15,295 nucleotides of DNA from Helicobacteraceae bacterium UBA6016 (GCA_002428055.1 DIZY01000028.1:1-15295), one strand, 5' to 3'. Positions 6,889 through 14,295 are shown, numbered from the stretch's first letter. Notes: generated from the sequence alone by a model not told the origin. A program made the numbers and translations.

Positions 6889-7627
6889 AAGCCAACTTCA
6901 AGACGCCTCATCTTTTTTGAGCTCAGACCTCGCGGTGTATAGTGGCTCTATGAGCTTTTTGAGCGTTTTTTCGTTTATTCCGTTTATGATGCTAGGTGTA
7001 TTTGCCGCCGTTAATATCTCTTTTTTTGCCGAGCTTTTCAATAGTTTTAGGGAGTTTTTGTATAACAATATGTTTGAGGGTAGCGCCGAGAGCATAGTCT
7101 ACTATATTAATATTTTTTTGCAAAACTCCTCAAAGTTGGGCTTTTTTGGGCTTATTTTCGCAACTTACTCCGTTTTTATCTTTTTAAAACAACTTGACTA
7201 CTGCATACACAAAATAGGCGGCGCTAGTGAGGCATTTTTTGGCGTTAAGAGATTTTTGAAATATTTTGCAGTCATGGGGTTTGCAGTTTTATCTATTTCT
7301 CTTTCCGCCGCCATTGAGGGGTTTGGCTCTCTTATCGGATTTCATTTTTTGGCTATTTTTGCCGCAGCTTTACAGATGTGGCTTGGTCTATTTTTGCTAT
7401 TTTTTGTAGCCGCACCAATCAAACAAACTCCAAAAAAAGCAGCCGCATACTCACTGCTTTGCGCAGTTTTGTTGTTAATATTTAAAAAATTATTTATTTA
7501 CTATGTTCTTTTTAGCGGTTCATACAGCACGATTTACGGCTCTTTTGCGGCGCTCTTTTGGTTTTTTATTTGGCTCAACCTCTCTTGGTATATCTTTTTT
7601 GCTTCGTTTAAGCTCTATCTAAAATAA
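6860..7627 (+). CDS. YihY/BrkB-family inner membrane protein
   Basis: A 255-residue polytopic inner-membrane protein with about six hydrophobic segments (near 31-52, 92-110, 133-152, 158-184, 196-219 and 227-250). Family marks are the first helix region (YSGSMSFLSVFSFIPFMML) and the C-terminal signature YGSFAALFWFFIWLNLSWYI. The family was once annotated as ribonuclease BN or virulence factor BrkB; its molecular function is unsettled and the RNase BN label is obsolete. ATG 6860 is the only early ATG and places the start 29 bases inside the dehydrogenase gene. A TTG directly before it would add one residue. No strong ribosome binding site is visible, so translation may depend on the upstream gene. 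The protein is slightly shorter than many relatives. Family assignment is good; role is unknown. Confidence 0.9.
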   Translation: MANKQIEWCKSQLQDASSFLSSDLAVYSGSMSFLSVFSFIPFMMLGVFAAVNISFFAELFNSFREFLYNNMFEGSAESIVYYINIFLQNSSKLGFFGLIFATYSVFIFLKQLDYCIHKIGGASEAFFGVKRFLKYFAVMGFAVLSISLSAAIEGFGSLIGFHFLAIFAAALQMWLGLFLLFFVAAPIKQTPKKAAAYSLLCAVLLLIFKKLFIYYVLFSGSYSTIYGSFAALFWFFIWLNLSWYIFFASFKLYLK

Positions 7628-7644
7628 CGGAACATATTTTGCTT

Positions 7645-7670
7645 TAAAACCTCAAAAAACAGAGGTTTTA
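7645..7670 (+). promoter_or_regulatory. Hairpin that buries the ribosome binding site of the J-domain gene
   Basis: TAAAACCTC (7645-7653) and GAGGTTTTA (7662-7670) form a perfect 9-bp inverted repeat with an 8-base A-rich loop. The GAGG of the 3' arm (7662-7665) is the best ribosome binding site for ATG 7673, seven bases away, and would be paired in the folded RNA. The stem is mostly A-U with a four-base CCUC/GAGG core. No T-run follows the stem on either strand, so it is not a textbook terminator, although weak termination after the membrane-protein gene cannot be excluded. The pairing is seen directly; regulation of translation is inference. Confidence 0.5.
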
Positions 7671-7672
7671 GG

Positions 7673-8482
7673 ATGGCTGGCGCTTTTTGTTCGGTAAAAA
7701 TTGTCTCCAACACCATAGTTTTGAGGCTTGAAGCGGACGATAGGTTTTTGGATTATCTGAAAAATACCGTCAAAAAAAGCTTTGGAGCATCGATGATAAT
7801 GCGCCACTCTATTTTTATATTTTCGAGAGAGAATGAGAGGCATAGGCGCAAAGTGTTTTTGACATGGGCCGCAAACCTGCTCTCAAAAGAGTTGATGAGT
7901 AGCAAAGCATATCTATCCGAGGCGATGTTTAAATCGTGCGATTTGCCAATAAATATTCAAATATCCTCAAAAAGTTCGGTAGTTAGCGTAAAAAAAGCAT
8001 ACGCATACTTTGACAAAGGCGTGCTTTCCATTAAGTGTTACGGCAAAGAAGCGCCGCTGTTTTCATATATTAGAGCGGTATTAAAAGAGAGATGCGAATT
8101 GCAAAGCGCCCTATACGAGCTGAAACTATCTTCTATCGACAAGAGCGCACTATTTGCGCTGAAATCTATTTTTTCCAAAAAACTACTGCTTGGTATGGAG
8201 AGCTACGAGATAGTTTATTCAAAACCTGAGTTTGATAGATTTTTTGCCGAAATCTCCTCTCTTGGGGCAAGCTATTTTGATTCCGTTGCGGCAAAAAGGG
8301 CGCAAATGCTATCGGTTTTGGGGCTTAGCGGTATGTTGACGCCGGAAAATATAAAAAAAAGATACTTCGAGCTAGCAAAAAAATATCACCCAGATCTGCA
8401 CTCCGACAAAAGCCAATCCGATAGAGCGGCTCTCTCCCAAAAATTTATTCAAATAAAAGAGGCATACGAAGCGTTAAGGTAG
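7673..8482 (+). CDS. Protein with a C-terminal J-domain (DnaJ-like co-chaperone)
   Basis: A 269-residue soluble protein. The last about 60 residues (211-269) form a J-domain: helix II ENIKKRYFELAKKYHPDL with the essential His-Pro-Asp at 239-241, and helix III QKFIQIKEAYEAL. J-domains stimulate the ATPase of DnaK/Hsp70, so a specialised co-chaperone role is expected. Residues 1-210 match no domain I recognise and contain neither the Gly/Phe region nor the zinc-finger of a true DnaJ. J-domain proteins with this layout are familiar from Campylobacterota, for example an uncharacterised one in Campylobacter jejuni. The client is unknown. There is no membrane segment or signal peptide. The start ATG 7673 follows the hairpin described separately. 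The gene is in line with the upstream operon after a 45-base spacer. Confidence 0.87.
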   Translation: MAGAFCSVKIVSNTIVLRLEADDRFLDYLKNTVKKSFGASMIMRHSIFIFSRENERHRRKVFLTWAANLLSKELMSSKAYLSEAMFKSCDLPINIQISSKSSVVSVKKAYAYFDKGVLSIKCYGKEAPLFSYIRAVLKERCELQSALYELKLSSIDKSALFALKSIFSKKLLLGMESYEIVYSKPEFDRFFAEISSLGASYFDSVAAKRAQMLSVLGLSGMLTPENIKKRYFELAKKYHPDLHSDKSQSDRAALSQKFIQIKEAYEALR

Positions 8483-8487
8483 TTTTT

Positions 8488-8496
8488 TGATACAAT
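8488..8496 (+). promoter_or_regulatory. Extended -10 promoter for the PAS kinase gene, possibly leaderless
   Basis: TGATACAAT reads as an extended -10 element (TGN before TACAAT, 8491-8496) preceded by a run of six T, in a 20-base gap between the J-domain gene stop and ATG 8503. Campylobacterota sigma-70 promoters commonly lack a clear -35 box, and none is seen. Transcription would start about seven bases downstream, at or next to the ATG, and no Shine-Dalgarno sequence lies in between. The element is seen; its use is inference. Confidence 0.5.
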
Positions 8497-8502
8497 AGCT
8501 CT

Positions 8503-10014
8503 ATGAGCGATAGATATAAATTACCCGTTGGGAAGCCTGATTTTTACGATATTTTCCAAAGACATAGCGCCGTTATGATGCTAGTGGATGATGAGAGTGG
8601 AGATATTATCCAAGCCAATCAAAGCGCCGCACGGTATTACGGGTATGAGCCGGATGTGCTTTGTAGCTTGAATATTGCGCAGATAAATACGCAAGGCAAA
8701 GATGCGATAAGCAAGCATATGCAAGAGGCCGCCGATGAGCGCAAGAACTGCTTTGTCTTTGAGCACAAAAAAGCTGACGGTAGCAAGAGGATTGTGGAGG
8801 TTTTTTCTACACCGCTTTTTAATAGAGATAAAAAATTACTTCTTTCAATAGTGCATGATATAACCGAAAGGGTGGAGGTAGAGAGTGAGCTTGCGACTCT
8901 CAACGAAAAACTTTCAAAAGAGGCGAACGAACTTGGGAGTAGATTTCAAGGGGTGTTTGAGAACTCCGGAATAGGTATTTTGCTTTTGGAGCTAGATGGT
9001 GTTATTATAGACTCAAATCCTGCGTTTTCGGTTATGACGGGTATTGAAGAGGCTATGCTCAAGGGGGCAAATCTACACGATTTTTTTGAGGATGATAAGG
9101 AGAATATATTGTCCAATATCTCCTCCTTAGGGCTTGATTTTGTGCAGATAGAAAAAACTGTCACAAGTAAAAAAGGGGCTATTATTCCGGTTAATGTCAC
9201 CGTTTCGCCGATACGAAAAAATAGCGGCGAAGATGATTATCTGCTCTGTATTATCGAGAACATATCATACAAAAAAAGCATCGAGAAAAAACAAAAAGAG
9301 CAAGAGATTTTGCTCATTCAACAAAGTAAAATGGCGGCAATGGGCGAGATGATAGGGGCTATCGCACACCAATGGCGGCAGCCGCTAAATGCGCTAGGAC
9401 TTATGGTGCAAGACCTCAAATCGGCGCATGAGTATAATGAGCTAGACGCCGCCTATATACAAGATATGATAGAAAAATCAATGAGCCAAATACACTTTAT
9501 GTCAAACACTATCGAGTCGTTTCGTAATTTTTTCAAACCATCCAAAGATAAAGAGCTCTTTTCTCCCGTATCCGCCTTAAAAGAGGTGCTATCTATGATG
9601 TCGGCGCAAATGAATAATAACAATATAGCAATAAGTATGGATGTTGACGAGTGTGCCAAGTTTATGCTGTTTGGATTTAAAAATGAGTTCAAACAGGTTA
9701 TATTAAATATTTTAGCAAATGCTAAAGATGCTATTTTGGAGTCTTCAAACGCCGGTAGTATTGATATTTTGGCCAAGACGGTTGACGATATATTTTATCT
9801 GAGTTTTGAAGATAGCGGTGGAGGCATTGAGGAGTCGATAATCGCAAGAGTGTTTGAGCCGTATTTTTCCACAAAAGAACAGGGCAAGGGTACCGGTATA
9901 GGACTTTATATGTCAAAAATAATTATAGAAGAGCATATGGGTGGCGCTTTGTCGGTTGCTAATACAAAAGATGGCGCTATATTTACGGTTAAGCTAAGTT
10001 CTAAAATCGATTAA
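8503..10014 (+). CDS. Cytoplasmic PAS-PAS sensor histidine kinase
   Basis: A 503-residue kinase without membrane segments. Two PAS domains (about 13-121 and 146-258) each end in a PAC-like strand (LLLSIVHDITERVEVE; LLCIIENISYKKSIEKK). A coiled-coil linker leads to the dimerisation domain with phosphoacceptor His289 in AHQWRQPLNAL, an H-box variant frequent in Campylobacterota. The HATPase_c domain (about 390-500) has the N-box (VILNILANAKDAI), G1 box (EDSGGGIEE), F-box (FEPYFSTK) and G2 box (GKGTGIGLYMSKI), all intact. No receiver is fused and none is encoded next to it on the same strand; the nearest is the minus-strand regulator near 12610-14250. The next gene encodes a membrane Cache protein without an output domain, so the two may form a split sensor. 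The start is ATG 8503, with no Shine-Dalgarno sequence. Confidence 0.93.
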   Translation: MSDRYKLPVGKPDFYDIFQRHSAVMMLVDDESGDIIQANQSAARYYGYEPDVLCSLNIAQINTQGKDAISKHMQEAADERKNCFVFEHKKADGSKRIVEVFSTPLFNRDKKLLLSIVHDITERVEVESELATLNEKLSKEANELGSRFQGVFENSGIGILLLELDGVIIDSNPAFSVMTGIEEAMLKGANLHDFFEDDKENILSNISSLGLDFVQIEKTVTSKKGAIIPVNVTVSPIRKNSGEDDYLLCIIENISYKKSIEKKQKEQEILLIQQSKMAAMGEMIGAIAHQWRQPLNALGLMVQDLKSAHEYNELDAAYIQDMIEKSMSQIHFMSNTIESFRNFFKPSKDKELFSPVSALKEVLSMMSAQMNNNNIAISMDVDECAKFMLFGFKNEFKQVILNILANAKDAILESSNAGSIDILAKTVDDIFYLSFEDSGGGIEESIIARVFEPYFSTKEQGKGTGIGLYMSKIIIEEHMGGALSVANTKDGAIFTVKLSSKID

Positions 10015-10027
10015 GTCGGAGTTGTAG

Positions 10028-11266
10028 ATGCATAATAAAACAAACGAGATATTTTTTGGCGAGCAACAAGAGATAAGGCGGTTTGGCATAGGTTTCACTA
10101 TAGCCGTAGTTTTTGTTGTTTTTTCGGCTTTGGTTATATATTTTTACTACTCTGCCGTTACGACATTTCAAGATGAAAATGAAAAAATCAAACAAAGTCA
10201 TACGGAGCTACAAAAGAATCTTCTTAAGACGAGAGTGGATCAGGCTTATAGCTTTGTTGAAAGCATTAGGCTCTCCTCCGAAAATAGACTCAAAGATACG
10301 CTCAAAGAGAGGGTTGTGGAAGCCTATAACGCCGCCTCTTTTATATATGAAAAATACAAAGGCAAAGAGTCTGAGGCTTCTATAAAAGGTCGAATCAAGG
10401 ACGCCTTGGAAAAAATGAGATATGAAGACGGAAAATCATATGTTTGGATAACCGACTATAACAATACGGCCATCACATATCCAACCAATAAAAGCTTGGA
10501 AGGTAAATATATAGGCGATGAAAAAGACAATGCCGGCAACTATACTATCAAAAAACAGTCAGAGACGGCACGCTCTCAAAAAGAGGGTTTTTTAAGGGAT
10601 TATTACAGCAAAAAAGGGGAGAGTAGTTCTAAAAAATTTGAACAGATAGCATTTGTCAAAGATTTTGGAAGGTTTGATTGGTATTTCGGAAGCGCTGTGT
10701 TTTTGGATGATTTTAACCGTAAAGTGCAAGATGAGGCGTTGTCGGCGCTAGCTGGTCTTAGATTTGATAATAACTATATATTTGTAGACACCGTGGATGG
10801 GTATGCACTTTTGATGAACGGGCAAAAGCTGGAAAAACCGGAGTTTGTTATGGAGCTAAGCGATAAAAACGGCGTCAAAATAATAAAAGAACAGCTAAAA
10901 GCCGCAAAACTAACGCAAAGCGGCGGCTATGTAGAGTATGTGTGGCATGAGCCATCCCTTGGCAAGGATATGCCGCATCTCTCTTTTTGCAGAATGATTG
11001 ACGATTGGGGATGGAAGATAGGCAGTGGACTGTATACGGGCAGAATTAACGATGAGATAGAGAGAAGAAAAGAGGCGTTTCGGCAAAAAATCATCAAAGA
11101 TACGCTCATCATCCTCTCCTTTATGGTGATTTTGCTATTTATCGGCTTTGTTGCGGCTCAAATAGTAGACAAAAAGATATTGGCAATTTTTGAGAGAATA
11201 AACGAAAAAGCAACGGCATTGGCTGCAGATAAAGAGTCAAAAGAGCATGGCGATGGCGTGCTGTAA
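10028..11266 (+). CDS. Membrane-anchored double-Cache-like sensor without output domain
   Basis: A 412-residue inner-membrane protein with one transmembrane helix near 21-42, a periplasmic domain of about 310 residues and a second helix near 357-379. The periplasmic part begins with a long helix (about 45-110) and holds two related Cache-like modules: the first contains SYVWITDYNNTAITYP and ends DWYFGSAVF, the second contains NYIFVDTVDGYALLM and ends DWGWKIGSGLYTGRI. Such modules bind small ligands in receptors and kinases. Here the cytoplasmic part is only about 33 residues after the second helix, with no kinase, GGDEF or chemoreceptor signalling domain. It starts at ATG 10028 with GGAG six bases upstream, 13 bases after the PAS kinase gene, and its end overlaps the deaminase gene by 20 bases. 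It probably signals through a partner, most simply that kinase. The ligand is unknown. Confidence 0.87.
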   Translation: MHNKTNEIFFGEQQEIRRFGIGFTIAVVFVVFSALVIYFYYSAVTTFQDENEKIKQSHTELQKNLLKTRVDQAYSFVESIRLSSENRLKDTLKERVVEAYNAASFIYEKYKGKESEASIKGRIKDALEKMRYEDGKSYVWITDYNNTAITYPTNKSLEGKYIGDEKDNAGNYTIKKQSETARSQKEGFLRDYYSKKGESSSKKFEQIAFVKDFGRFDWYFGSAVFLDDFNRKVQDEALSALAGLRFDNNYIFVDTVDGYALLMNGQKLEKPEFVMELSDKNGVKIIKEQLKAAKLTQSGGYVEYVWHEPSLGKDMPHLSFCRMIDDWGWKIGSGLYTGRINDEIERRKEAFRQKIIKDTLIILSFMVILLFIGFVAAQIVDKKILAIFERINEKATALAADKESKEHGDGVL

Positions 11267-11732
11267 AAACGATACAAAATTGATGCGTATGGCGGCAAAA
11301 GAAGCCCAGAACGGCATACGGAAGGGATTTGGCGGACCTTTTGGCGCCGTTGTGGCAAAAGGCGGTATCGTAATAGCCAAAGCGTCAAATGAGGTCTTGC
11401 GTACCAATGACCCGACTATGCACGCAGAGATAAACGCTATTCGAAAAGCTTCAAAAAAACTGCATACTTTTGATCTAGCCGGATGTGTGCTTTATAGCTC
11501 TTGTATGCCGTGTCCGATGTGTCTTGCCGCCATCAAATGGGCAAACATCAAGACGGTCTATTACGGCGCAACCGCCAAAGATGCCGATGAAATAGGTTTT
11601 CGTGACGAGATATTTTATGGAGAGTTAAGCATCGATAAGATACAAAATTTAGAGCTTATCCAATGCGAGAGAGAAGTTTGCCTTGAGCCGTTTGTGACTT
11701 GGGCGGCAAAGAGCGATAAGATTGGCTATTAA
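11247..11732 (+). CDS. guaD: Guanine deaminase-type purine deaminase
   Basis: A 161-residue zinc-dependent deaminase of the cytidine-deaminase fold. The zinc site is His59 with catalytic Glu61 (MHAEINAIRKA) and Cys89/Cys92 (SSCMPCPMC). The GGPFGAVV segment, NDPT before the His motif, the EIGFRDEIFY segment and the aromatic tail ending DKIGY all resemble Bacillus subtilis GuaD more than the tRNA adenosine deaminase TadA, which usually lacks the GFRD-type segment and this tail. The expected reaction is guanine to xanthine plus ammonia, in purine salvage or nitrogen acquisition. A related nucleobase or nucleoside substrate is possible. The first ATG at 11247 (a second in-frame ATG is at 11253) lies inside the Cache gene, giving a 20-base overlap and likely translational coupling. 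The next gene starts 19 bases after the stop. Confidence 0.86.
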   Translation: MAMACCKNDTKLMRMAAKEAQNGIRKGFGGPFGAVVAKGGIVIAKASNEVLRTNDPTMHAEINAIRKASKKLHTFDLAGCVLYSSCMPCPMCLAAIKWANIKTVYYGATAKDADEIGFRDEIFYGELSIDKIQNLELIQCEREVCLEPFVTWAAKSDKIGY

Positions 11733-11739
11733 TAACAAA

Positions 11740-11744
11740 AGGAG
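11740..11744 (+). promoter_or_regulatory. Ribosome binding site deciding the carbonic anhydrase start
   Basis: AGGAG lies seven bases before ATG 11752 and four bases before the adjacent ATG 11749. The spacing favours ATG 11752. An upstream in-frame TTG at 11722, inside the deaminase gene, has no such site and would put charged residues before the signal peptide. Confidence 0.6.
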
Positions 11745-11751
11745 CTATATG

Positions 11752-12594
11752 ATGTTTAAAAAGGTAGTTGCGGCTATTTCGCTTTGTACATGTTTGTTTG
11801 CGAATTCGGCTCAAATGAATAAAGTTTCCCCTGATGAGGCGATTGAGATTTTAAAAAACGGTAACACTAGGTTTTTGGAGTGGAAAGCCTCCCATCCCAA
11901 TGCGGACAAAATTAGGCTCGATGAGCTATCAAAGGGGCAAAAACCTTTTGTGACAATCAACGGCTGCTCGGATAGTAGGGTTCCGCCGGAGATTATATTT
12001 GATCAGGGGCTTGGCGATCTGTTTGTTGTTAGAACTGCAGGAAATGTCTCTGCGACGGATCAGATAGGAACTATCGAATACGGTACGGAGCATCTTGGAA
12101 CAAGGCTTGTCGTCGTGCTTGGGCATACGAAATGCGGAGCGGTTACAGCCGTTGCAAAGGGAGAGCATGTGCATGGTAATATCCCTGCTCTTGTAAGCTC
12201 GATAGTTCCGCCTGTCAAAAAAGTGAAATCTGCTCATGTAAACGAGGAGTACGGCAAATGGCTGAATGAGGCAATAATCGAAAATGCGTATGAGAGCATT
12301 GCTAATATTTTGAAAAAAAGCGAAACCGTTAGAGAACTCGTACTCTCAGGGAAGGTAAAAATTGTTGCGGCTATATACGATGTGGATAGCGGAAAGGTGA
12401 AGTTTTTGGGCGAACACCCTGAGCAGCTAAGGCTTCTTGCAAATATCGAAGCCAACAAAATCTTGGCAAAAAAATTACAGAGCGTTAAAAAGCAAGAAAC
12501 AGTAAAAAAGCAAGAAACGGTAAAAAAGCATGAAGAGCCGACAAGAGAGCCCATCAGAGAACAAAAAAGAGAAAAAGTAGAGATAAAATATTAA
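11752..12594 (+). CDS. Periplasmic beta-class carbonic anhydrase
   Basis: A zinc enzyme that interconverts CO2 and bicarbonate. The 280-residue precursor has a Sec-type signal peptide (basic MFKK, then a hydrophobic stretch to about residue 17, cleavage probably near 17-20). The mature part carries the beta-class zinc ligands Cys72, His125 and Cys128 (NGCSDSRVPP; GHTKCGAV) and the Asp74/Arg76 dyad. The signal peptide places it in the periplasm, where such enzymes in Campylobacterota are linked to CO2 handling and acid tolerance. The C-terminus (about 244-280) is a highly charged Lys/Glu/Arg tail with three copies of VKKQET-like hexads; this is not part of the catalytic fold. ATG 11749 is an alternative start. 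The gene follows the deaminase after a short spacer, and its 3' end converges on the diguanylate cyclase gene 15 bases away, with no clear terminator between. Confidence 0.92.
   Translation: MFKKVVAAISLCTCLFANSAQMNKVSPDEAIEILKNGNTRFLEWKASHPNADKIRLDELSKGQKPFVTINGCSDSRVPPEIIFDQGLGDLFVVRTAGNVSATDQIGTIEYGTEHLGTRLVVVLGHTKCGAVTAVAKGEHVHGNIPALVSSIVPPVKKVKSAHVNEEYGKWLNEAIIENAYESIANILKKSETVRELVLSGKVKIVAAIYDVDSGKVKFLGEHPEQLRLLANIEANKILAKKLQSVKKQETVKKQETVKKHEEPTREPIREQKREKVEIKY
12484..12537 (+). repeat. Three 18-bp tandem repeats in the carbonic anhydrase gene
   Basis: Three consecutive 18-bp units (12484-12501, 12502-12519, 12520-12537) encode VKKQET, VKKQET and VKKHEE. The first two differ at two silent positions and the third has diverged. 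In-frame units of this kind can expand or contract by slippage without breaking the gene, changing the length of the basic tail. Confidence 0.8.
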
Positions 12595-12609
12595 TTTTTA
12601 GCGTGGAGA

Positions 12610-14250
12610 CTATAGCTGTGCGATACTCACTCTATTTCTCCCGCTCTCTTTTGCCTCATATAGAGCCTCGTCTGCCATAATATATACTCGTTCGCTATCT
12701 ATATCAAAATCAGAGCCTGAAAAATCTATAAACACAACTCCAAACGATGCCGTGACAAACTGACTGGCCGTGTTTTTGGAGTGTTCTATGCCAAGACCCT
12801 CAAGAGCCTCCCTAAGAGCCCCAACCGAACCTACTGCTTCATCAATATTTTTTGCCCCTATGAGCCCGCCAAACTCTTCGCCGCCAAGTCTAAAAGCTAC
12901 ATCGCCCTCTAACGAGAGCATCTCTTTCATTGTTTTGCCGATTGAGCGCAAGACATCATCTCCCATTTTATGGCCGTATGTGTCGTTATATTTTTTGAAA
13001 TGGTCGACATCCATAATAAAAAACGCAAAACATTTTTTATCTGTTTTTGCCTCTTCCAACCTCTCAAAAATCTCGGCATTAAAAAATCGTCTATTGTAAA
13101 GCCCCGTAAGCTCGTCGGTAATCGACATCTGTTCTATAATTTTTTTGTCCGTTATGTCTATTCTTACGGCTTGATATCCGGTTATCTGCCCATTTGATTC
13201 GCGTATCGGTTCTATATTTGCCTTGACCCAGTAGTGTCCACCGTCTTTTTTGCGGTTTTTTATCTCCCCACTCCATTTTTTGCCGGAAGATATTGCTTCC
13301 CATAGCTCTTTGTATATACTCTGATTCATATCCGGATGTTTTAGCATACTGTGTTTTTGCCCGATAAGCTCCTCTTTTGTGTATCCCGATATATCGCAAA
13401 ACGCTCTGCTGACATATCTTATTTTCCCGTCCGTATCGGTAATGGATGTAATTATATATTTATCCATTGTGTCTATATATGCGTTTAACTTCTCTTTTTG
13501 CTCGATAATTTTCATATGGTTTATGATTTTAGATGTGAACTCTTCCATTATGATAGGCTTGATAAAGTATGAGCTAGCGCCGTTTTTTAGAAACTGATAC
13601 TTTATCTCTTCAGAGTTTGATGCGCTGACTCCAAATATGGCAATATCCCTATCGGAAAATGCGGAACGAATTTTTTTGGCGAGCTCTACGCCGTTTAGAT
13701 GCGGCATCTCGTAGTCGAGTGTGACGACTTTTATATTTTTGTTTTCTTTTAGTATATCTATTGCCTGCAGTGGATCCGTGCATTCAACTGTTTTCAAAAG
13801 AAGTGTTTTGAAAGATTCGGAGATAAGCCTGCATGATGCCCTGCTGTCATCGACGATAAGGGCTGTTTGGTTGGATAGATACTCTAGACTCAAAAGCAGA
13901 TTTACGACATATTCTATGTTCTCTATACCGTCTTTTCTTGCATAGTCCACTATCGGCTTTGCTATCATTTTTGCTCTTAGATTTGCGTCTAGTGAGCCGG
14001 TAAGAACGATGCTCGGTATGCTATTTTCAAGCGTCAACTCCAAAGCATCGCCGCTTTTTGCATCCGGAAGCTCCATGTCGACGATAGCCGCAAAAAACGA
14101 TTTGCCCGCAATAAGCTCTTTTGCCTTAGCAAATGACTCGGCTCCAAAAAAGTTCAACTTCTCGCTACTCTCTATTTTTCTTTTTAAAAACTCCAAAATA
14201 GGCTTGCTATCGTCGATAACTAAAATATTCTTATTGCCGCTAGCTTCCAA
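12610..14250 (-). CDS. Dual-receiver PAS-GGDEF diguanylate cyclase
   Basis: A response regulator that makes the second messenger c-di-GMP. Numbered from the chosen start: receiver 1 (about 7-125) has Asp13-Asp14 and phosphoacceptor Asp58 (VDMELPDAKSGD); receiver 2 (about 128-248) has Asp134-Asp135, Asp179 (LDYEMPHLNG) and Lys231 (FIKPI); a PAS/PAC domain spans about 260-370; and a GGDEF domain (about 375-546) has the active signature RLGGEEF with GGEEF at 456-460. The inhibitory RxxD site upstream is degenerate, with Leu447 replacing Arg. I chose TTG 14250, because AAAAAGG lies eight bases upstream, a TATAAT element lies about 37 bases upstream, and the product begins just before the first receiver. 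The frame stays open upstream, so ATG 14397 (49 more residues) or TTG 14481 is possible, but these extensions run into addB. The gene is convergent with the carbonic anhydrase gene. Confidence 0.92.
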   Translation of the reverse strand: MEASGNKNILVIDDSKPILEFLKRKIESSEKLNFFGAESFAKAKELIAGKSFFAAIVDMELPDAKSGDALELTLENSIPSIVLTGSLDANLRAKMIAKPIVDYARKDGIENIEYVVNLLLSLEYLSNQTALIVDDSRASCRLISESFKTLLLKTVECTDPLQAIDILKENKNIKVVTLDYEMPHLNGVELAKKIRSAFSDRDIAIFGVSASNSEEIKYQFLKNGASSYFIKPIIMEEFTSKIINHMKIIEQKEKLNAYIDTMDKYIITSITDTDGKIRYVSRAFCDISGYTKEELIGQKHSMLKHPDMNQSIYKELWEAISSGKKWSGEIKNRKKDGGHYWVKANIEPIRESNGQITGYQAVRIDITDKKIIEQMSITDELTGLYNRRFFNAEIFERLEEAKTDKKCFAFFIMDVDHFKKYNDTYGHKMGDDVLRSIGKTMKEMLSLEGDVAFRLGGEEFGGLIGAKNIDEAVGSVGALREALEGLGIEHSKNTASQFVTASFGVVFIDFSGSDFDIDSERVYIMADEALYEAKESGRNRVSIAQL

Positions 14251-14286
14251 GTAATGTGCCTTTTTATAGTCTGAAAATGTTATGTC

Positions 14287-14292
14287 ATTATA
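14287..14292 (-). promoter_or_regulatory. -10 element for the diguanylate cyclase gene
   Basis: TATAAT reads on the minus strand at 14292-14287, with a T/A-rich stretch upstream and no good -35 box. Transcription would start near 14280, leaving a leader of about 30 bases before TTG 14250 that contains the AAAAAGG ribosome binding site. This perfect -10 match supports the shorter protein start. Its activity is inference. Confidence 0.5.
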
Positions 14293-14295
14293 AGT

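Noticed and set aside
7645..7670. Rho-independent terminator after the YihY-family gene
   Set aside because: The GC core is only four base pairs and no T-run follows the stem, so a translation-control hairpin or chance pairing fits better; weak termination is not excluded.
11158..11388. Possible frameshift joining the Cache protein to a lost output domain
   Set aside because: Downstream frames encode the well-conserved deaminase from 11247 onward, and no HAMP, kinase or GGDEF remnant is visible in other frames.
12595..12609. Terminator between the convergent carbonic anhydrase and diguanylate cyclase genes
   Set aside because: The 15-base gap contains a short T-run but no inverted repeat that could form a stem.
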